From Ascaphus truei (Eukaryota; Chordata; Amphibia; Anura; Ascaphidae), in assembly GCA_036426205.1 (NCBI GenBank), contig CM071568.1, positions 217,042,527 through 217,106,526 on the forward strand: a stretch of 64,000 bases of DNA, given 5' to 3'. The notes under the pieces are model-generated. The model saw only the letters and a program-made list of their open reading frames with translations, searched no databases and was not told where the DNA came from. The translations under genes were made by a program, and so were the position numbers. Shown in pieces: positions 20,601 to 35,100 of this stretch (within the stretch, counting starts at the first letter, position 1; each line of letters opens with the position of its first letter).

Positions 20601-23600
20601 TCATTCAGTCCTATATTGACTCCAGCTAAAAGTAGTATACAATGTACAGTATGATGTATGGCATCCGCCATTGTGTACTTCAGAGTTCAAATACGTTTTT
20701 TTTTTTAATAAAAAAATCTCCGTTCATAAAAACGACGTAAAATATCTGCCTTGGTGGCACATCTGGTTTAAGCCATTCTCATGTTGACCTCTTACTATTG
20801 CACAAATTCATTGTCTTATATTGTTTCTGCTCTCTCTGCCAAAAAGCTTTTTGAAGGAAGATGTTAATTAAACTAATTTTGTTAGAATGGTTTTGAACTC
20901 ATCTCCAGCAATCTCTTGTTAAGAAAAGATATAGTACAGTATACATTTTATTATCCTGGTCAGTTTTACACACACTCACACTCACTCACACACACACAAT
21001 TGGAGAGCAGTATATCACTAAGTAACCTGTACTTAGTGCTGGCCTGCGACCCTTATTGGTAATGTAGGGCCTTATTCTATGCGGTGTGATCTTGCAGTAC
21101 GGTGGTGCTGTTGCACGGAAATCCCTGTTAACTTGTTAATGGTTCTTTCTGTGTGGTAGTGCTGAAGAATCACTGCCATCACATTTTATAGACTAAGGGC
21201 CTTTATTGTCAATAAAGTGGAATATAAAGGACAATCGTTATTGGTCACATGAAACAAACCTTGCATCCAGGTATATTCTTGCATTTTGTTTTCGTTCTTG
21301 ATCTGTATTATTCAGCTTACTAGCAAGTTGGCAGTCTGCTGCTATTATCCGCATATTAAACCATAAGTTCCTCTTTTATTATATGCCAATCCTTTTAAAC
21401 ACCTGCCCACTAATTAAACTAAAAGAAAATATTTTGAAAATTGTACTTTTCCAAATTAAAATAAATCACCTTTAACATTTGATGTGGTGTCATGCAATAT
21501 TTAATATATACATAAATTGTAACAAAAAATGGTATGTGATATTCATGTCTAGATCAGAGCTTTTGCATGTATTTTTGCTATATTCTAAGCCAGTGGTTTC
21601 CAAATTTTTTGGGGGTTAAGGAACCCTATAATAATATTGTGAAATTCTGTGCAGCCCCAACCCTCTCTAATAGCACGTCTGAGATCAGATGCATTTTATA
21701 TTCTTCTGTGTTCGGAGAATTTTCAAATGACCTGAAAATTGCTGGAAACCCTTTAGGGATGCCTGCCATTTCCTAAGAACCCTTGTTGAAAAACACTCTT
21801 CTAAGCTGAAGAAATGTAACTGTCTTGCAGAAATACAATGTTGCTGGTTTGTGCAAATATAAATGTATCTTTTTAAAACTGAACACCTTTGCAGCAGCTT
21901 ATCTAGCCAATTATTTCTACATGATGCATGTACAGTATCTAACTAGTCTCTGTAATGTGTGTTATCTGAAAGAGACAAACACATTCTGATCTTTGACTGC
22001 TGATTGTTAAGTGAGTATATATTGACATGGCCTGTGGTATATGTGATGAATATGTTTATAGTATTGGGTACAATAATGACCAAGGTGCAATGTTTTATCT
22101 GCTCTATAAATACTGCATGACCACAGAGACACCGAGGAGTTTGAGGTGGGAAAACTGGCAGCTGAATTGTGTCAAAGCAAGTGATTATTTTCTGTGTATT
22201 GCTGTATACAAAGTGATTTGTACATAAAATAGACATTGGCGCTAGAATAGATGGGGGTTTTTTTTTTTAAGAGCCCTTTGCTCAGGATAATTTCAACTTA
22301 AACCTGTTTTCTGGTGAAGGGTTCTGAATTGCAATACGTGTACCCTTGACCAGCATGGGAGTTGAGGGTCTGTGTATAAATAGCACAGGGATAAAACTTG
22401 GTAGCACGCAGTAAATGTGAAATACGCATGCAAGTCAAGTATAGTTTGGTATGGTTCTCTGCTCAGAACTTTAGAAAATGTGGAAAGCAATATTATGTTT
22501 TACCAAAAAACAATGGGGATAGTTGAGGTTGAAAATGAGTACATTTCTATATAAATCTACACCATCCACATACTTTATAGTGTAGACACTATATTAAAGA
22601 AAGTATAACACCGTGCCTGTGCAACACACGCGTGAACACTGGGACACGAGTCCACGTGTAATGTAAAGTGTGTATGATGCTAATGTACATATAGATTGCA
22701 CAGCAAATATTCATTTGAACACGGCAGCACTTTTAATGGTCACGTCTGGTGAATGGATGATATCTAGGATCTGTGAATAGGGATTAGATCTGGCAACCTT
22801 CCCAATGCGTTTTGATTAAGACTTCATAAATTCAGGCAGTGATGACATGAAGGGGAAGGGATTTTGAAGATAGCGGGAGTGTGGGGGTGCACTTGGAAAT
22901 TGGATCTGAGGTATTGACCACTATTCAATATGCTGTTATGCTATTTGTGTTCTGTTCAAATGTATATAGCCAACATCTTGCTGGGTAAAGGGAAATATGA
23001 CTTTTGAATAAGAGCCATTGAGAGAAAATGGGTTGTGCAGGGCTTTAATTAGTTTGGGTGGAGCAGTTACTGTTTAACAGGTAATTCTTCTTCATGGAGG
23101 CTTTTTGTGTGAATTCACATGCATGTTGTTTAAATTTTAGCAAATTCAGCCAGTGTTTTTTATCCGTGTCAATTTTTTTTTTTAGTATTTGTTTTAAGTA
23201 CTTTGAGCAGAACACTTAGTGTATTTACATGTGTTTTGAATACATGGGATCATTTACAAAACAGTCTCATTTAGACGCTGTTTGACAACAACGCTGCAAA
23301 AAAGGAAGCAGAAGCAGAAAACAATAATAAAAACGACTCCTCCAAGAAGATGTCTGTGGAAAGAGTTTACCAGAAGAAGACACAACTGGAGCATATCCTC
23401 CTCCGACCCGACACGTACATTGGATCCGTGGAGGAAGTTACTCAGGTGAACTACATAGTCTCTTGTTTTTTGTTTTTAACAAGGAATATGTACATGCTGA
23501 AATGTGTACAATGCAGTCTTGTTTTTACCCACTGTTATATCTGTGCACTATTTTTGTACAGCCTACTATTCTGCAACAAACCTCTTGCTATTAAAGGTGC

Positions 23601-26600
23601 AATCTCACATAGTTGAGTTTTCCTAGAGGCCTGTGACTGGGGATGTTTGTCAACCAAGTGTTTTTCTTTACCTTTATACTAACCCCGTCCCTATTGGAGA
23701 GCCAGTAAAGATGAGGGGACACCGTATAAATGAATTTGCTGTATACACAGTGACATGACACAAGCGTAAACAGAGGAAATCCAACCCCTTTCCTAGTCTA
23801 ACTTGAAAAAATAGATAAAGATACTTATGCTATAAGTGTTGGATTTGGATAAAATTATACATGTCTTTTCACGTTTAGACAATGTGGGTTTTTGATGAAG
23901 ATGTCGGAATGAATTGCCGGGATATTACCTATGTACCAGGGTTGTACAAGATATTTGATGAAATCCTTGGTAAGTATTATATATTAAGTTGGGCTGGGCA
24001 GTTCTTGCTACTAGTGAGTTAGAGAAATATTGAACCGGAGTCCTCTCTGAGCAAAACAACACTATTTTCAGATTCAGGGATACTTCTGGTAATACCAGGG
24101 AAATTACCGGGTTTAAATCTCCCTCATGGGAAACAGAATGGCTGCCAAATTTCAGGCCAATAGGAGGAAGTGACTTCCTATTGGATGGCCATTTTAAATC
24201 CCCTTTAAAAACCAGGAAGTAGTTACGGTAGCTTCAGCAGTAAGCATCTCGAGAACCAGGGTGTGAAAATAGTGCGTTAAAGCTCATAGAGCCGAGGTGG
24301 GCAACCCAATCGCCACAAGTGGCGAATCAGCCATGAAAGTTTGGCGAATTTGAGTTTGCCAGGTCCCACAGTAAAATAAACTTTTTCTTGATGGCGTGTG
24401 CTGGTTTCCGCTTTCTGAATGAGTCAACAAAGTGAACTAGCAGCAGGTGATAGTGCTGAGGTGAGTGACGCAGACGAACAGTGTGTGTTTTTAAATGTTC
24501 GATTGAGCAACCTAATTTCTCAATTTTTACATGGTGTGGCGATTTTCACTTCATTCGCCACCTGTGGCTACATTGAAAAATAGGTTGCCCACCTCTGTCC
24601 TAGAGGTTCTAGTCCTGGTAATAGTGGAGGTTAGTGTGGGTGGATTGCTCCTTTTTCTTATGGTTGTAAAGCCAGCAAGCAAGATGATATAGCATATTAA
24701 AAGTATAGATATATCCCATCTATCTATCTCGGCAGCACTCGCCAAGATGATGTCAAAAAAGGTGTTTATTCACACCATGTGACATAACCGAACACAGCAG
24801 TTTGAGCAACGTTTCGGACCATGATGGGTCCTTTATCAAGAGCTTAATAAACCCACAGTGGTCCGAAACGTTGCTCAAACTGCTGTGTTCGGTTACTTCA
24901 CATGGTGTGAATAAATACCTTTTTTGACCACATTATCTTGGTGAGTGCTGCAGAATTTTCTCTTTTCTATATTGTTTTGGACTGGTTTGGGATCCCAGTC
25001 TTTCTAGTGGCACCCCATATTAGCCCTTCTATACTATTTTTTGCTTTTGGAGTGCACCAGGCATCATTGTATTTTTTATATCTCTATCTCTCTATCTGTT
25101 CTTACAACATGTAGCAATGCATTGCAATCCTTTGAAGTACTGAAGATTTTAATAATAATTTATTATAACAAGTGTAATAGTGACTGTCGGACTCGCGGCA
25201 CATTTTTCTGTCACAATTGTTGATGTTGCTTGTGTAGTCATTTTAAACTTTTTATTGTTATGTTGGCTGGTAAAAATGGCACAATTAGTCAGATACATGA
25301 CCCTCAATTTGTGTTTTTTTTTTTTGTTTTTTTTTAAATACATGAGATCTTGCAAGTTCATCTAAATCCATCATTTTTAATATAGAGGATGTGTAATTCT
25401 TATGTAGCAGTTTAAAGTAGCATAACTACAGGAAAATTATGGTAAGTCTGTGTAGAAGCATTAATTCCATTGCAATGCAAAGGTGGCCCCTTTGCCTGTG
25501 AATCGATTAAATATCAATTAACAAATCATTGTTCCTGTACAACTTCTTTTGTATGTTTTCTTCATGTTCAATATTTTATTTTGCGACTGTGTTCATTTTC
25601 TACTAAATACTTCTAAACCGTGTTTTGCTTTTATAGTCAATGCGGCTGACAATAAACAGCGGGATAAAAACATGAGCTGTATAAAAATTTCTATTGATCC
25701 GTAAGTAAAATCATTTTTTTTCTACTCAATTTCATTCCCCTTGGTTTCTGTTGTTCATCATGTTCAGTGATTTCAACCCAAGCAGTTTAGCAGAATATAT
25801 CAATATTTTGAGATGTCTGGAAAAGGCTTTGGAAGATTTTTTGTTTTGTTTTATAAATGTACTTAAATCATTTTCCCTCTGGATTAAGAAATGTATTACG
25901 GCGCCAAAAAAGTGTACCTCCCTGCACTGGTCCGGTGTGGGAGGCCTGTTATCCACCCCTGTAGGTGCCAGTGCATGAAAAACACTGGCTGCTAAAGAAA
26001 CATTGCAGGCAGAGCTGTCAATCACAGCTCTGCTAGCTGAAGTCGTGCCGCAAAGCATTGTGGGGCATGACTTTGGGAAACAAAACTGGGGATTACCGCG
26101 CTGCTCCTGATGCAGCTCCTGGGAGCCGCAGATTTTCAGGACTGCTATTTGTCCGTGATTTTTCAACTTGTCCCGATTAGAATGATCCAAGTCTGCAAAT
26201 TTGGGTTGGCAATATCATTTGGTCCTAAAAGTTATTGCAAGTGCCAGGCCTAAAACTGAAATTTACACTGTAACAATGTGTTTTCTTACATGTCAATCTC
26301 AAGTCCCAAAGGGACTGAGCTCAGTTGTAAAAAAAAAAAAAACTAGAATGCTGACTTCTTCAACTAGTTGCAAGGTTTATCAAGTGTGGGGTTAGTCTGA
26401 CAAACACTGCAACTTTCTCTGTCCGCAGCGATTCTAATATCATCAGCATATGGAACAATGGCAAAGGAATTCCAGTAGTAGAACACAAAGTAGAGAAGGT
26501 GTACGTTCCAGCTTTAATTTTTGGACAGCTGCTAACATCGAGCAACTACGATGACGAAGAGAAGAAAGTTACAGGTAAGAAATGTGGGGTTTTGTGTTTT

Positions 26601-29600
26601 GATGTAAATATGTAATGAGCGTTGGGTTCATTTTAAAAAGGGGGCTCCTTTTTAAAAGCGTAGTTCTTTATAACATCTGTGTAATCTTGTATTAATTTAT
26701 TTTTTCAATACAATTTCATAAATATTTGTTTCTGTGACAAGGCTGAGGATGATTGATTATGCCATTGGGGCCACCCCCCCCCCCCAATAGTTTCAAAAAC
26801 ACCAAAGATAAAAATAATAACACTGCAAGTTTTACTAAATGTAGTTTCTTCTTGTTGGAGAACAGAAGTCAAGAACATATTACTTGTATGCTCAATTAAA
26901 GCTACATCTATCACCAGTGCCCTCTATACTTTTTACCCCCTTCACTATTGGGTCAGGTTGTGGGAGCAAGCAGCACAGAGATGCCTATTTATTCAGGGCT
27001 GTTGTGCACACAATGTTAACTTTCCCTTGTAACCTGCCATCCTCCTTTAAAGAAGTCTGGGCATATGTAGGCCAAGGAAGACAGTACAGTAGTCAATCAC
27101 TCCAACCTGTTACCCTGAGCAGCTTCTCTCTCAAACAAAACATTGATCTCTGAGCTTCAGCTTATTAATTTCCTCATAAATCTGTGGTTTACAAATAAAC
27201 ATGCTGAGCATAATAATGTTGGAGTATTCCCTTGCTCTTGTGTTTTTCCCCATAAACAATGTTTTAAATGGAATTTATGAATAATTACGACTATCATTAC
27301 ATTAAGAAAACACTGTATAAGCACACATTGGTTTCTTTCACCTTCCAGTATCTGGGGAACATGTAGATATGTTTGATATGCTCAGTGTTTGAATCTTATA
27401 TTGAAGCAATTTGCTCCACCAATATTGGTTAGAGATATTTTCTTTAAAAAAAAGACTCTTGAAGCAAATATTTACTGAGCATTAGTCAGAAAAGTGTATA
27501 CAGCTGAGGTTGCATTTTTAATATTAGAATATTATTGAAACTGCATACATGTCTGACTGAGTCTAATGTATTTAATCTTTTCATTGAAACTTCACACTTT
27601 GATTTATTCTGTATGTGCCAAAGCGGTCGACCGTATCGGCACGTATTGTATTGTATTTCTTTATTTATATAGCGCCATTAATGTACATAGCGCTTCACAG
27701 TAGTAATACATGTGGTAATCAAATAAATAACAGACAATATAAATAACAGATCATGGGAATAAGTGCTTTAGACATAAACGTAACATTAAGGAAGAGGAGT
27801 CCCTGCCCCGAGGAGCTTACTGTCTAATTGGTAGGTAGGGAGAACGTACAGAGACAGTAGGAGGGAGTTCTGGTAAGTGCGTCTGCGGGGGGCCAAGCTT
27901 ATGTATCATGTGTTCAGAATGTTCACAGTGCTATTCATATGCTTCTTTAAGCAAGTGGGTCTTAAGGTCGGTCTTAAAGGTGGATAGAGAGGGTGCTAGT
28001 CGGATACTGAGGGGAAGGGCATTCCAGAGGTGTGGGGCAGTCAGTGAAAAAGGTTTAAGGCGGGAGAGGGCTTTAGATACAAAGGGGGTAGAAAGAAGAC
28101 ATCCTTGAGCAGAACGCAAGAGTCGGGATGGTGCATAGCGAGAAATTAGTGCTAAAATGTAAGGAGGGGCAGAACAGTGTAAAGCTTTAAAAGTGAGGAG
28201 AAGAATGGAGTGTGAGATGCGGGATTTGATCGGAAGCCAGGAGAGGGATTTCAGGAGGGGAGATGCTGAGACAGATCTAGGAAAGAGTAGAGTGATTCTG
28301 GCAGCAGCATTTAGGATAGATTGTAGGGGAGACAGGTGAGAGGCAGGAAGGCCGGACAGCAGGAGGTTACAGAAATCAACCCGGGAGAGAATGAGGGCCT
28401 GAGTCAGAGTTTTAGCAGTCGAGCAACAGAGGAAAGGGCGTATCTTTGTTATATTGCGGAGGAAAAAGCGACAAGTTTTAGAAATTTTTGAATGTGAGGG
28501 GCGAATGTGAGAGAGGAGTCGAGTGTGACCCCTAGGCAGCGTGCTTGGGCTACTGGGTGAATGATCTTAGTTCCAACAGTAATGTGGAAGGAGGTAGCAG
28601 GGCCAGGTTTGGGAGGAAGTATGAGGAGCTCTGTTTTAGCCATGTTGAGTTTAAGGCGGCGGAGGGCCATCCAGGATGATATAGCAGAGAGACATTCAGA
28701 AACTTTGGTTTGTACAGCAGGTGTAAGGTCGGGTGTTGAAAAGTATATTTGTGTGTCGTCAGCATAGAGGTGATATTTAAACCCAAAAGATGTTATTAGG
28801 TCACCTAGAGAGAGTGTGTACAGAGAAAAGAGAAGAGGTCCCAGGACAGAGCCCTGGGGTACCCCCACAGAGAGATCAATAGAGGAGGAGGAGGTGTTAG
28901 CAGAAGAGACACTGAAAGTACGATGGGAGAGGTAGGATGAGATCCAGGATAGAGCTTCGTTCCGAATACCAAGAGTATGGAGAATGTGAAGGAGAAGAGG
29001 GTGGTCCACGGCGTCAAATGCTGCAGAGAGGTCGAGTAATATGAGCAGAGTGTAATGACCTCTGTCTTTGGCAGCATGGAGATCATCAGTTATTTTAGTG
29101 AGGGCTGTTTCCGTGGAGTGAGCAGTGCGGAAGCCAGATTGTAGAGGGTCTAGGAGAGAATAGGTGTTGAGAAAATGGAGCAAGCGAGAGAATACAAGAC
29201 GTTCAAGGAGTTTAGAGGCAAAAGGCAGGAGGGAGACGGATCGATAGTTAGAAAGACAGGTAGGGTCAAGCTTGCTGTTTTTGAGTAATGGTATGACTGT
29301 TGCATGTTTGAAGGAGGATGGAAAGGTTCCAGAGCAGAGGGATGAGTTAAAAATGTGTGTGAGCGTAGGGATTATAGTAGGAGCAAGAGGTTTTAGGAGA
29401 TGGGAGGGAATGGGGTCAAGAGGGCAAGTGGTAGAGGGAGAAGAGGCGATCAACAGCGACACATCCTCCTCTGAGACAGTGGAAAAAGAGTCAAGGAAGG
29501 CAGGAGGAGAGTTAGGAAGAGGTGTAGGATGGGAGGAAGAAACAGAGGGGATGTTCTGACGTATGGATTCCACCTTTTCCTTAAAATAGTCTGCAAAGTC

Positions 29601-32121
29601 CTGAGCGGAGATGGAGGAAGGAGAGGCAGCTGAGGGTGGTTTGAGTAGAGTATCAAAGACAGAGAAGAGTCGGCGTGGGTTATATATAAAATAAGCCCCT
29701 TTATAGTAAGTCAAACACCTTCCTGATACAGTAGCATGGAAATTCATATACCTTCTGGAGGTCAAATACTGAGCAAAAGAAAATGTCACTTTGTTCTCAT
29801 TGTTTCATGTTTGGAAGACTGAAAAGTAAATAGTTACGTGGTTTTTTTTTTTGCTGTGAAAGATTAAATAAAATTGTTTTTGCAGGGGGGCGAAATGGTT
29901 ACGGTGCTAAACTTTGTAATATATTCAGTACAAAATTCACAGTTGAAACAGCCTGCAAAGAATACAAACACAGCTTTAAGCAGGTATGTATTGAGAATAC
30001 TGCAATGTGATTAGCAGTCAGTAACGTATATTTTTCTCTCTTTCAATCCCACAATAACCCTTTTTGCATTGTATCTTTTATATAGTGTCAACTATGTCCA
30101 GAGGACATAATACAAGAATATGTACAGGATAGAATAATACAATTGAGTGCCTAATTCAACAAATACATTGGGGCATAGTCCCTGCCCTGAAGTGTTTGGA
30201 GACAGAATAATATAATGCCAATCACGGCTCCTTTCTAACTTGCAGAGTCAATGAAAACTAAAGTATAGTGACCAAAAACCTGTCGTGTTGAATCTGCTTG
30301 ATCTGGGCAAACCTTACCAAGTGTCTCACAGTAGTAACTTCATTACATACAGTGGATTCTTAAATATTTAGTGCAATTCAAGGTGGTCACTTGCCAATCA
30401 GCAGGAGCTATTTCTGCCACCGAGTGAATTACCCTGTTGGGCTTATTTATTCCAAGACCTCTTGCATTTTCCCTCTTGATATTTGTAATCTTTTGGGACC
30501 AAACTATTCAAAGCCTGATGTTCTGGCTCCCACTCATTTGCCATGACAAAAACTCAGTTCAGCTGTGATTAAACATGTTGGTTGGTCTGCCCACAGTGTC
30601 TGCATAACGATAGCATTCCCTCCTTTTCTGTGAGGGTGATAACCATTAGTGGAAGTACAGTAAGAATTCGGAAGCAGAAGTGTGTGGTAGCTTTGTCTCC
30701 TCGGTAGTGCTAGTATATGGCCCTGGCAGATTGATCATACTGTACGTTGGCACTTGGGACATGTCATAATAGACCAACGGGTTATTCAGCAATGTAATGG
30801 TGTGTACAAAACTTGTAGGTCTCCTATTTATGTGATTAAACAGAGGTTCTGTTTCTGGTTGCCCTTTGAGTGCAATTTGTGGAACAAAGTCAATGTTACT
30901 GTTTAAACATATCCATTTTATTACTTAATTGAATGAACATAAGTATATGTGGAATGGAGGAGTAAATATGCATGTAAAATATTGTAAGTCGTTTCACCTC
31001 CTGTATATTCTTGAAACGTATTTCACATAGAATAGATCCCAGTGTCCGTTCCTTGTGACCTTGGACAAGTCACTTTATCTCCTTGTGCCTCAGGCACCAA
31101 AAACATAGTTTGTAAGCTGTACAGGGTAGGGACTGTCAGTAAAATTGCTGTGTACTGCGCACTATACTGTAATTGTGAAGCGCTTTGAGTCCCATTGGGA
31201 GAAAAGCGCTATATGAAAAATTATTATTATTATATAGACCTGTGCAGGAGGTAGAATTTGTGGTAAAAATATATTGTTTTTGTGTTGCAATCTTTACACT
31301 GTACACAGCGAGCATGTTTTAGTGAAATTTTGTGTTGCGTTCTTTATTTACGTACCGTCGCATGCCTTCCTAGTACTGAAAAATGTTGTGAATTCTCGCT
31401 TTCGAATTATCCATATTTATAAATGTCATAAAATTTGGTGGATACTTTTTCAGGGTGAATGGGTTAGAATTTTTTTTTTTTTTGCTGTCTTGTGATTGCT
31501 TTGAAATAGGGGTTACAATGTAATATGAAATATAGAAAAACAAATTATTTTGCAAGTGAAGAAAGGTCAAGATTCTTTTTCTTAACGTCACCCCCCCCCC
31601 TTTTTTTTTGTTATTCCCTCCAGACATGGATGAATAATATGATGAAAAGCAGTGATGCCAAGATCAAATTTTTTGATGGCGATGACTACACATGCATTAC
31701 ATTCCAGCCAGATTTATCAAAGTTTAAAATGGAAAAACTGGACAAGGACACACTGGCCCTCATGACAAGGCGAGCGTACGATATTGCAGGCTCGTGTAAA
31801 GGAGTTCGAGTCTTGTTCAATGGGAAAAAACTTCCCGTAAGAGTGTTATTGTTTTCAGCCACCTTTTTTAGGTTCTACCGTCAGGACCTGTGAATTCTGG
31901 GCCCATTAATCCTTTTCTGTTCTGTAGGTGAACGGCTTCCGCAGTTACGTAGAACTTTACGTAAAGGACAAGTTGGATGAAACCGGTGTCCCCCTGAAAG
32001 TAATCCATGAGGTTGCGAATGAACGATGGGATGTGTGCTTAACGTTGAGTGAGAAGGGGTTCCAGCAGAATAGTTTTGTGAATAGTATAGCTACCACAAA
32101 GGTAAGTGGCTTTTTAAAAAA

Positions 32122-32159
<38 letters not shown>

Positions 32160-35100
32160 TCAATGTTATGATATATTATATGATATTGCTTGCAACTGGC
32201 CATTTTTTCATATGAAGTGTCGGTTTAAAGTAAACCTAAAATGATAAAAACATAAATCATTCACTAGGCAAGGTTATATTGTGAAAAAAAGGGGTGTCCG
32301 TGGTGCAAACTGATAATCATATAATTACAGTGAATAACCATAAAGTGTAAAACAGAAAATGTGAGGCGCTCATAATAGAGGTGCAATAAAATGTGAATAA
32401 TAAATCTAATATAAACTCTTAATTATTATAAAGTGCTCATAAATATAAGTGATTAAAAATAAAATAGTAAACTTCGCTGCTCAACCCTCTATGGAGAAGA
32501 TCCAATTCCTCCTGTGATAGATGTAGGGAGAAGCTTGTGGGGAGCGCAGATGTCACCATATGTGGGGGAAATTTTTTTATATAGTGTAGTGTGTTTAAAC
32601 AGATTCAGCAATCAAATCAACGAATCACGATTGGGAACTCACACTTTCCCAGTGAAAGATCAGCAGTGGATATGATATGGTAGACTCGGTCAGTGTATAA
32701 TGACAGGAATCAGCAGCATATTCCCTCGATGTGAAAAGAGAACACACTTAGTGCAACATTGCATGTAACAGTTAAATATTTATCAAGGCAATAAGTATTG
32801 CACTTACATTAAGCACTCTGTGCATAGACAAAACCTGCAGCAGCTTGAGAAGTTTTTCAGCATCTCCCCCTCCACCCGGTGATTTCATCTTTGTGAACGA
32901 TCGCAACCGGAAGTGACGCGACGGACCGACCGGAAGTGACGCGACGCAATTTCGGGAGCAGGGCTGGTGGCATGAACAAGCAGCGCAACTATTTTGTTAT
33001 GTGTCTATGCACAGAGTGCTTAATGTAAGTGCAATACTTCTTGCCTTGATAAATATTTAACTGTTACATGCAATGTTGCACTAAGTGTGTTCTCTTTTCA
33101 CATCGAGGGAATATGCTGCTGATTCCTGTCATTATACACTGACCGAGTCTACCATATCATATCCACTGCTGATCTTTCACTGGGAAAGTGTGAGTTCCCA
33201 ATCGTGATACGTTGATTTGATTGCTGAATCTGTTTAAACACACTACACTATATATATATTTTTTCCCCACATATGGTGACATCTGTGCTCCCCACAAGCT
33301 TCTCCCTACATCAATAAGCATAAAGTGACTGAAGGTGATGTTTGATACCAACACGTATTCAAAAGTCACACAGTACTCTGTTGAACCAGGCATCTAGAAT
33401 TAACTCTCCGTAGTAGTGACATGTAGGGAAGAAACACAAATGCAAAATTGGATGGTGTATTAACATTTGTACTCCATAGACCAACAACACAAAGGGGGAA
33501 ATGCCAACTCACAATAACTCCGATGGTCGTAAGCAAGGACTGACTTGGGGCGCACTCCAATCCTTCCCCGGTTTAGGCAGCTGCTCGTCTGATCCGTCCT
33601 GCGCGTGTAGTCACCTCCGTCTGCTACTCTCACTGGTAGATCGTTCGGGACCTCTGACGTCAGCAAGCTGGAACTCCAATTGGTTGGTACGGTGGCCTTC
33701 AAGATCCAAAAGCCCACGCGTTTCACCAGTCTGTTGGCTTCTTCTGGGGTTATGCTAGCACTCTGGAGGCGACGAGTTTAAATACCCTACAGCTCTCTTG
33801 CTTTTAATTAAAATACGCTGGTTACAATAATGGAGATGACCCCTAGGATACTATAAGCTAGAACATATAACGGGAGCTGCCCACCATTAAAGTATCAATC
33901 TTTTATACAGCGAACAGTCTTTTATACAAATAACCTTAAAATCCTCACAGTAGTTGCTAACAGTCTTACAAACTTTGTGTTAATACACTAAAACATATAA
34001 CAATGCTTACTAAAATGTTCCAAAAATACGTTACATCAAGATCATATTTTATTAATACAAATACATGATTTTAATTAAAAAACCCAAATTGCTAAAATTC
34101 AGATAAATAAACAGCTGCATATTGATGAATAGCCGATCTTGGATAATAAAATAAAGCATAGAGAAACGGACACACACACACACACGCACATTTTACTGTG
34201 TGTATAGATAGATCTATGTGATCTATCACACAAAAATATGTATGTGTTTATACACAGCATTATGTACACACAAGTGGTTGAACATATGCATAAAAAGGGG
34301 CACATATTTTAAAATGTTTGGGAACCATACATTATAATTCCATCTGCTTCTAATATTTAGAAATGCACTATATAAAATACATAGATATTAAAAAATAAAT
34401 ACTAAAAAGCAAAAATAGATGGATAAAAAAAATCACTTGTTTTAAAAAAAGGGGACAGAAGAAATGCGTTCAAAAACAGTCAAGGTAAATTTTAAATCCT
34501 CTTAAGATAATTGAAATACCCAATGGTTTATACAAGGAAGACGTTAATGTCAAAATCAACATGAAGTCCTAGGGGATCTCAAGGTCTTTAGTCTATGGAT
34601 CCAGAAGCTTTCTTTTTGGGAGATGGCATTAATTCTATTACCTCCTCGCCAGTGTCTTGGGATATGATCTATTCCTATGAACTTGAGCCCACTAGGATCT
34701 GATTGATTGAAAGATCTTAAAATGTAGTGAGAATCTAAACTATTTCTCACATGCTCTAATATCCTGACTTTTAATTTGCGTGTAGTACGGCCCTCATATT
34801 GGAGGCCACATGGGCACTCCAACAAGTAGACCGCAACGCCAAATTTGCAGGCCACACATTTCAAACATTTGAAAAACTCTTTGGGGTTACTATCTAACCA
34901 CATTCCTTGTGTAGATTTATCATTAGTCGCAAGTTTCTTTCTAAAAGTGCTCGGGCCACTTTATCCTTCAAAGTGGGAGCTTTGGTAAAGATAATTGGCG
35001 GTCTATCTGTTAAGATACCGCTGAGGACCGGATCTTGTTTTAAGATAGGCCAATGCCTCCGAATATTTTTCCTAATCTCATTTGATTCATTATTATACTG

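Larger units (their letters stand above)
17607..23274 (+). other. TOP2B intron 1
   Basis: A 5.7-kb first intron. It holds a C-run near 17700, a G-run near 18573, a hammerhead-like core at 20051-20076, a dispersed repeat at 20512-20590, a short CA run near 20970 and a hAT-type MITE at 21591-21798. The rest is not recognised. Confidence 0.8.

Noticed and set aside
23350..23616. Possible alternative TOP2B start at an internal Met in exon 2
   Set aside because: Exon 1 at 17526 gives an upstream in-frame ATG with human-like sequence and a good donor, and the longer frame reads into intron 2.
27908..28108. Plus-strand small frame in the intron 5 LINE
   Set aside because: It is the shadow of the C-terminal reverse transcriptase part on the minus strand.
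33501..33758. Plus-strand frame in the Penelope-like terminal repeat
   Set aside because: Terminal repeat sequence; the matching inverted copy has different breaks, so there is no coding constraint.
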